From an uncultured Clostridia bacterium (GTDB lineage Bacteria > Bacillota > Clostridia > Christensenellales > UBA1242), in the NCBI GenBank assembly GCA_934776915.1, contig CAKVNA010000022.1:1-9777 (forward strand): DNA of 9,777 nucleotides, written 5' to 3'. Under the pieces are notes generated by a model that ran no database searches, was not told the origin of the DNA, and saw only the letters and a list, made by a program, of their open reading frames with translations. The position numbers and the translations under genes were made by a program. Shown here in pieces: positions 9,001-9,777 of this stretch; the stretch's first letter is position 1, and the number at the start of each line of letters is the position of its first letter.

Positions 9001-9777
9001 CTTCTGCAAGAGAGTGACTATCAAACTTCACCATATGAAGTTCAGCAATTTCTGTATTTTCGGCAACATCATAAAGGTGAATAACAATTCTTTCTCTGCC
9101 GTTCATTGTATTAGCCATATTGCCCGAAACAGAAATAATTTCAATATTAAAACTGCCAAGTTTTTCCTTAGAAATTGGACTGAAATACACATCTGTTATA
9201 TAAGACTTTTCGTCCATAACAATTCTTCCGTGCGAAACAGAAGTGCCTCTGATTTCCGACTCGGCCGTTGTCTTTGACACGACATCTTCGCCAAGGCTAT
9301 TTACAAATTTTGCACTTGTAAGAGTGAGTGTTGCGTTTTTGCCAACATAAACTTGATGATTGTCTGCTGATGATACAACAAGTTCAATGTTGCCTTGCAT
9401 TGTCACTTGAGAACTCCCCGAGATATATAGCACTTCGCCAAATGCTGAAGTTTCGGAAAGAGAGTTTGCGTCAAGTGTAACATTTTTGATAACTGTGTTT
9501 GTATTTGACGAATTGACAAACATTGCCCCGCCACGAGTGGCTGTGTTTGAAGATAGGACAGTTGTGTCGCCAACAAATTGAACATAACTTGACCCGCCAA
9601 CATAGATTGCGCCGCCTTCATTTTCTGCTGTTGAATTTTGAATTTTTGCTCCGCTTAAAACAAGCCTTGACTCTCCGTCAAGATAGAACGCTCCGCCATT
9701 GACTGCCGCATTGCCGTCTGCTGTGCCTTCAAATCTCACATTGCCGCCTTTTGCATACACAGCACCACCTCGTTGAT
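1..9777 (-). CDS. Giant multi-domain beta-helix / InlB-repeat / BspA-LRR surface protein, internal fragment (both ends outside the window)
   Basis: One reading frame is open across the whole window (complete codons 9775 down to 2, 3258 residues). I checked every codon of this frame and found no TAA, TAG or TGA. The translation is made of four right-handed beta-helix stretches with about 35 GGAIY-like rungs, 11 InlB B-type repeats, and a BspA-like leucine-rich repeat domain, joined by recurring cap and exit modules. Cysteine is very rare (about 13), and Asn, Gly, Thr, Val and Ile dominate, as expected for extracellular beta-solenoids. These families occur together in very large secreted or surface proteins of gut Firmicutes and are usually linked to adhesion; that role is inferred here. 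No enzymatic motif was seen. The start codon, signal peptide and anchor are not in the window, so total length, export route and regulation cannot be judged. No frameshift or break was found. Confidence 0.95.
2..682 (-). other. Protein region: beta-helix D, first six or so rungs, runs off the left edge (residues 3032-3258)
   Basis: Entry rungs without GGA come first (GVMFEVWGKLSLNFDNT and AMFRVLGSGTLNIYEAV), then GGAVAVENE, GGAIAVVKG, GGAIYSAG, GGAIYTVDG, GGAIYAKG and, at the very edge, GGAIYV. Turns include MQNNNALY, IQGNTSNL, NANIASE and FKQNGAMI. The last rung is at positions 2-16, so the helix and the gene continue to the left. Further rungs, probably an exit module, and the C-terminal anchor or sorting signal would be expected there. 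Confidence 0.83.
683..865 (-). other. Protein region: N-terminal cap of beta-helix D (residues 2971-3031)
   Basis: After a short linker (VVDVTERSKP) the segment INYASLKDATEQSTDE predicts an amphipathic helix, followed by strands NYIFEIFQDQKI, RVVIVGNK and NITITRQ. Its order matches the caps of helices B and C, and INY-x-x-(L/V) also appears in the cap of helix B (INYETVGEA). The turn between helix and strand (STDEKK) lacks the Gly-Asp of the other two. Confidence 0.6.
866..1126 (-). other. Protein region: exit module C after beta-helix C (residues 2884-2970)
   Basis: It begins GIYLPKGKIIDVVALTIGSQ, continues RIRLHLEVSPLDNTQWQDG, MGIYVALYADQKYAITGASK, and ends FVSKGVCFTRLGAKIYATI. The opening 'IYLPxGKxIxV' form is typical of what follows GGAIY helices in large Firmicutes surface proteins and matches the segment after helix B. 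The next element is directly another cap, so here the InlB-type stalk found after helices A and B is absent. Confidence 0.55.
1127..2917 (-). other. Protein region: beta-helix C, about 16 GGAIY-type rungs (residues 2287-2883)
   Basis: This is the longest and most regular solenoid in the window. Two entry rungs (NGNVTFGGNF and SLIKVNGGTVGFNLGL) are followed by motifs GGVFYITT, GGVVFAQDG, GGAIYIDCE, GGAVLVSAG, GGALAVVGG, GGGVAINGG, GGNIYISSE, GGGIFVDGA, GGAIYVTEN, GGAIFVKNG, GAGIYVSNG, GGGLSINGG, GGNIYYSDG, GGGMYLERN, GGAIYTNLV and GSAIYVGEK. Asn-rich turns recur before each (SGNTATM, YGNSAKN, SSNNATA, LNNNATN, ISNNTATQ), suggesting stacked Asn ladders. The commonest spacing is 25-35 residues, and the tightest run is residues about 2630-2800. 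There is only one cysteine (IDCED). Display or adhesion is inferred; the fold is a confident pattern call. Confidence 0.87.
2918..3055 (-). other. Protein region: N-terminal cap of beta-helix C (residues 2241-2286)
   Basis: ELISYHSSLEDAVANAQNGN forms an amphipathic helix, followed by strands KIVVKSDINLKSTITI and KTISIYAG. This is the clearest of the three caps and has the familiar beta-helix entry form '(S/T)-L-x-D-A-(I/V)-x-x-A-x-x-G-x-x-I-x-(V/L)'. It shares helix position, Gly turn, 'D-I-x-L' strand and 'K-x-I-x-I' strand with the segments at 8020-7862 and 841-683. Confidence 0.7.
3056..3256 (-). other. Protein region: linker from LRR domain to the cap of beta-helix C (residues 2174-2240)
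   Basis: About 67 residues follow the last recognisable LRR, including ARLYSVAAFDAVVNGTG, NINFYQKLVKNDKWHKYLR and YNIVVDNLIDVLSS. BspA-type LRR arrays often end in a residual strand plus a helix resembling 'Y...K....W..Y', and FYQKLVKNDKWHKYL fits that terminal cap. It is richer in Lys, Arg and aromatic residues than the flanking solenoids. No domain of its own was recognised. Confidence 0.5.
3257..4357 (-). other. Protein region: BspA-like leucine-rich repeat domain (residues 1807-2173)
   Basis: After the last InlB-type unit comes an N-terminal capping segment (KLYAAGATITIGEEITGISS) and then BspA-type LRRs (LRR_5) with the hallmark 'I-x-x-x-A-F-x-x-x-x-x-L-x-x-I-x-(I/L)-P'. Readable units include IESFAFENAENLVGL, VFAYGAFVNGTLRDITF, ILPFAFANTTFETISIPQTV, MREGAFAYASNLTSIVVP, NFGDYAFEGFAKLERVFF, TIGAYAFGDCASLTELG, NIGSYAFQNCVNIPKSIDL and VFGEKVFDGSGLESVVLSG. 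A gap between the second and third (ADDGNVYSTDGTSASLFAVL) looks like the common 'yet-to-be-specified item' insertion of BspA proteins. This family includes Tannerella BspA and Treponema LrrA, which bind host proteins or other bacteria. Binding here is inferred only. Confidence 0.88.
4358..6571 (-). repeat. Protein region: eight tandem InlB B-type (Listeria-Bacteroides) repeats (residues 1069-1806)
   Basis: Eight units of about 79-108 residues follow one another without linkers. Approximate limits in residues: 1069-1155, 1156-1263, 1264-1345, 1346-1424, 1425-1513, 1514-1598, 1599-1698, 1699-1806. They share an opening strand such as EYTVALHV, SYEVTFHS or QYTVAYES, a central G-(Y)-x-x-x-GW (GYILSGWALSSDGNG, GYTQIGWKTADG, YFVGWTTVPNGKT, YFAGWAYSPSAT), and a closing strand YAIW, YAVW, FVAW or YPVF. 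Unit 1 ends AVY, unit 5 ends PVF and unit 7 ends YGV, so the terminal Trp is lost in three units. The units are strongly diverged in sequence, so recent slippage or copy-number change is unlikely. The array is probably an extended stalk placing helix B far from the LRR domain. Confidence 0.88.
6572..6811 (-). other. Protein region: exit module B after beta-helix B (residues 989-1068)
   Basis: It starts with DIYDTVKLLDGAKINVKSD, followed by KVISVAIENYPTGTEEVVV, a spacer DATKFEVAGSQKNS, and ends QDVVITRAM just before the first repeat of the long InlB-type array. The layout (VY/IY strand, K/G turn, I-x-V strand, then 'A-x-F') matches the segment after helix C and, less closely, the one after helix A. 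I do not recognise it as a named domain. It is likely the structural termination of the helix and a connector to the InlB array. Confidence 0.5.
6812..7861 (-). other. Protein region: beta-helix B, about nine GGAIY-type rungs (residues 639-988)
   Basis: The region opens with entry rungs lacking GGA (SYMIRVENGQVTFDSNNSTI), then DGAIYVASG, and continues with GAAIVNNG, GGAVWSNG, GGAIWTSG, GAGVYVGNK, GGAMYVAEG, GGGLYYVGD, GGAICFGP and GGGIAVLKG. Rungs are typically 25-45 residues apart and carry Asn/Thr turns (ITNCSTM, IENCSAV, SSNTATY, SGNSAVW). Two neighbouring rungs carry aligned Cys in ITNCS and IENCS. The region closes with NVYVSLGGKLSVYGGAIG and KMELAGGG. A passive elongated display or binding surface is the likely role. 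No catalytic residues of a polysaccharide lyase or hydrolase were recognised. Confidence 0.8.
7862..8074 (-). other. Protein region: linker and N-terminal cap of beta-helix B (residues 568-638)
   Basis: A short linker (VEAVIIKNNVSAGE) leads into a segment with the classic entry signature of pectin-lyase-like beta-helices: an amphipathic helix TVGEAIKNLLDGDTLEIV, then short strands KIELKSALVF and KAISIKVTAS. The pattern (helix with Ala, G-D-T, strand, 'I-x-L', 'K-x-I-x-I') is shared with the caps at 3055-2918 and 865-683. It marks the start of a new, independently folding helix. Assignment is by pattern. Confidence 0.65.
8075..8908 (-). repeat. Protein region: three diverged InlB B-type (Listeria-Bacteroides) repeats (residues 290-567)
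   Basis: Three consecutive units of about 80-105 residues fit the InlB B-repeat (Flg_new type) pattern: an opening strand, a Gly-rich turn, a central GY/GW region and a closing strand ending in A-W/Y. Unit 1 (residues 290-372) opens with ITIDPNGGEITYNGTTY, has GFKAGYRLQNYFDGY in the middle and ends TLKAVWEQ. Unit 2 (373-478) has FIGWNVFYV and closes CFVAQYEE, with Gln-Tyr replacing the usual Trp. Unit 3 (479-567) opens VEVTLCGNGGTSKSG and closes LLLHCNWQ. These units are more diverged than the eight at 6571-4358. In Listeria InlB the B repeat is a small beta-grasp-like domain linking the LRR to the anchor. Here they presumably act as stalk or spacer modules between helices A and B. Confidence 0.75.
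8909..9193 (-). other. Protein region: exit module A after beta-helix A (residues 195-289)
   Basis: This is a connector of about 95 residues between helix A and the first InlB-type repeats. It starts with DVYFSPISKEKLGSFNIEII and ends with YFELDEETKKFVLVAEGN. The pattern is a short VYF/IYL strand, a hydrophobic strand after a K/G-containing turn, a variable stretch, then an aromatic-hydrophobic hairpin. The opening pattern recurs after helix B (DIYDTVKLLDGAKINVKSD) and helix C (GIYLPKGKIIDVVALTIG). I read it as the C-terminal closing structure of each helix. I do not recognise a named domain, and function beyond connecting domains is unknown. Confidence 0.5.
9194..9775 (-). other. Protein region: beta-helix A, C-terminal part (residues 1-194)
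   Basis: This is the first protein segment visible, and it begins inside a right-handed beta-helix that continues to the right of the window. Four rung motifs can be read: GGAVYAKG, GGAFYLDG, GGAIYVGG and GGAMFVNS, each preceded by an Asn- or Thr-rich turn such as NSTAENE or SSNTATR. They resemble the GGA(I/L/V) motif of chlamydial Pmp proteins and the pectin-lyase-like repeats of Firmicutes surface proteins. After the fourth rung, turns lacking GGA follow (VLYISGSSQVTMQGN, QVYVGKNATLTLTSAKF), which look like the regular end of the solenoid. A cap like those before helices B, C and D would be expected further right. The fold assignment is from motif pattern only. Confidence 0.8.

Noticed and set aside
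8834..9277. Plus-strand open frame of 147 codons
   Set aside because: It is antisense to exit module A and the first InlB-type unit. The translation has no recognisable motif and no support for expression.
1..9777. CRISPR array or tandem DNA repeat, suggested by the many recurring short motifs
   Set aside because: The recurring motifs are all in one reading frame, vary mostly as codons would, and have irregular protein-driven spacing. There are no constant repeats with unique spacers of fixed length.
1..9777. Possible alternative genetic code (TGA reassigned), considered because of the long open frame
   Set aside because: No in-frame TGA occurs and all of the roughly 22 Trp residues are TGG, so there is no sign of reassignment.
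1..9777. Chlamydial Pmp autotransporter
   Set aside because: GGA(I/V/L) motifs are shared, but the FxxN motif is not regular here, and InlB B-type repeats and BspA-like LRRs are not part of Pmp proteins. No autotransporter barrel is in the window.

Overview
The window holds one thing: a stretch inside a single giant protein gene on the minus strand. The frame whose codons occupy plus-strand positions 2-4, 5-7 ... 9773-9775 (read right to left) has no stop across the whole 9777 bases. That gives 3258 consecutive residues with neither the start nor the stop codon in view. I translated this frame by hand along its full length. Residue numbers below count from the first complete codon, 9775-9773. 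The translation is coherent throughout, with recognisable repeat families in order, so this is real coding sequence. Nothing else is supported: no RNA gene, promoter, ribosome binding site, terminator, mobile element or second gene.

The product is a very large, multi-domain, presumably secreted or surface-displayed repeat protein. From N to C terminus (high to low coordinates): end of a right-handed beta-helix with GGAIY-type rungs (helix A, 9775-9194); a connector I call an exit module (9193-8909); three diverged InlB B-type (Listeria-Bacteroides) repeats (8908-8075); a cap (8074-7862) and helix B (7861-6812); a second exit module (6811-6572); eight tandem InlB B-type repeats (6571-4358); a BspA-like leucine-rich repeat domain (4357-3257) and a linker (3256-3056); a cap (3055-2918) and the long helix C of about 16 rungs (2917-1127); a third exit module (1126-866); a cap (865-683) and helix D (682-2), which runs off the left edge. 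The order cap, entry rungs, GGAIY helix, exit module recurs, which suggests the gene grew by duplication of a whole cassette as well as of single rungs.

The combination of Pmp-like GGAI beta-helix rungs, InlB B-type repeats and BspA-like LRRs suggests a bacterium with large adhesin-like proteins, most likely an uncultured, low-GC, gut-associated Firmicutes lineage (Clostridia or relatives). This is inference from domain content and from a G+C content of about 40% (judged by eye, not computed). Tryptophan is always TGG and no in-frame TGA occurs, so the standard bacterial code fits. The signal peptide and any cell-wall anchor would lie outside the window, beyond 9777 and before 1 respectively. 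A role in adhesion or host/particle binding is plausible from the families but is not shown by the sequence.
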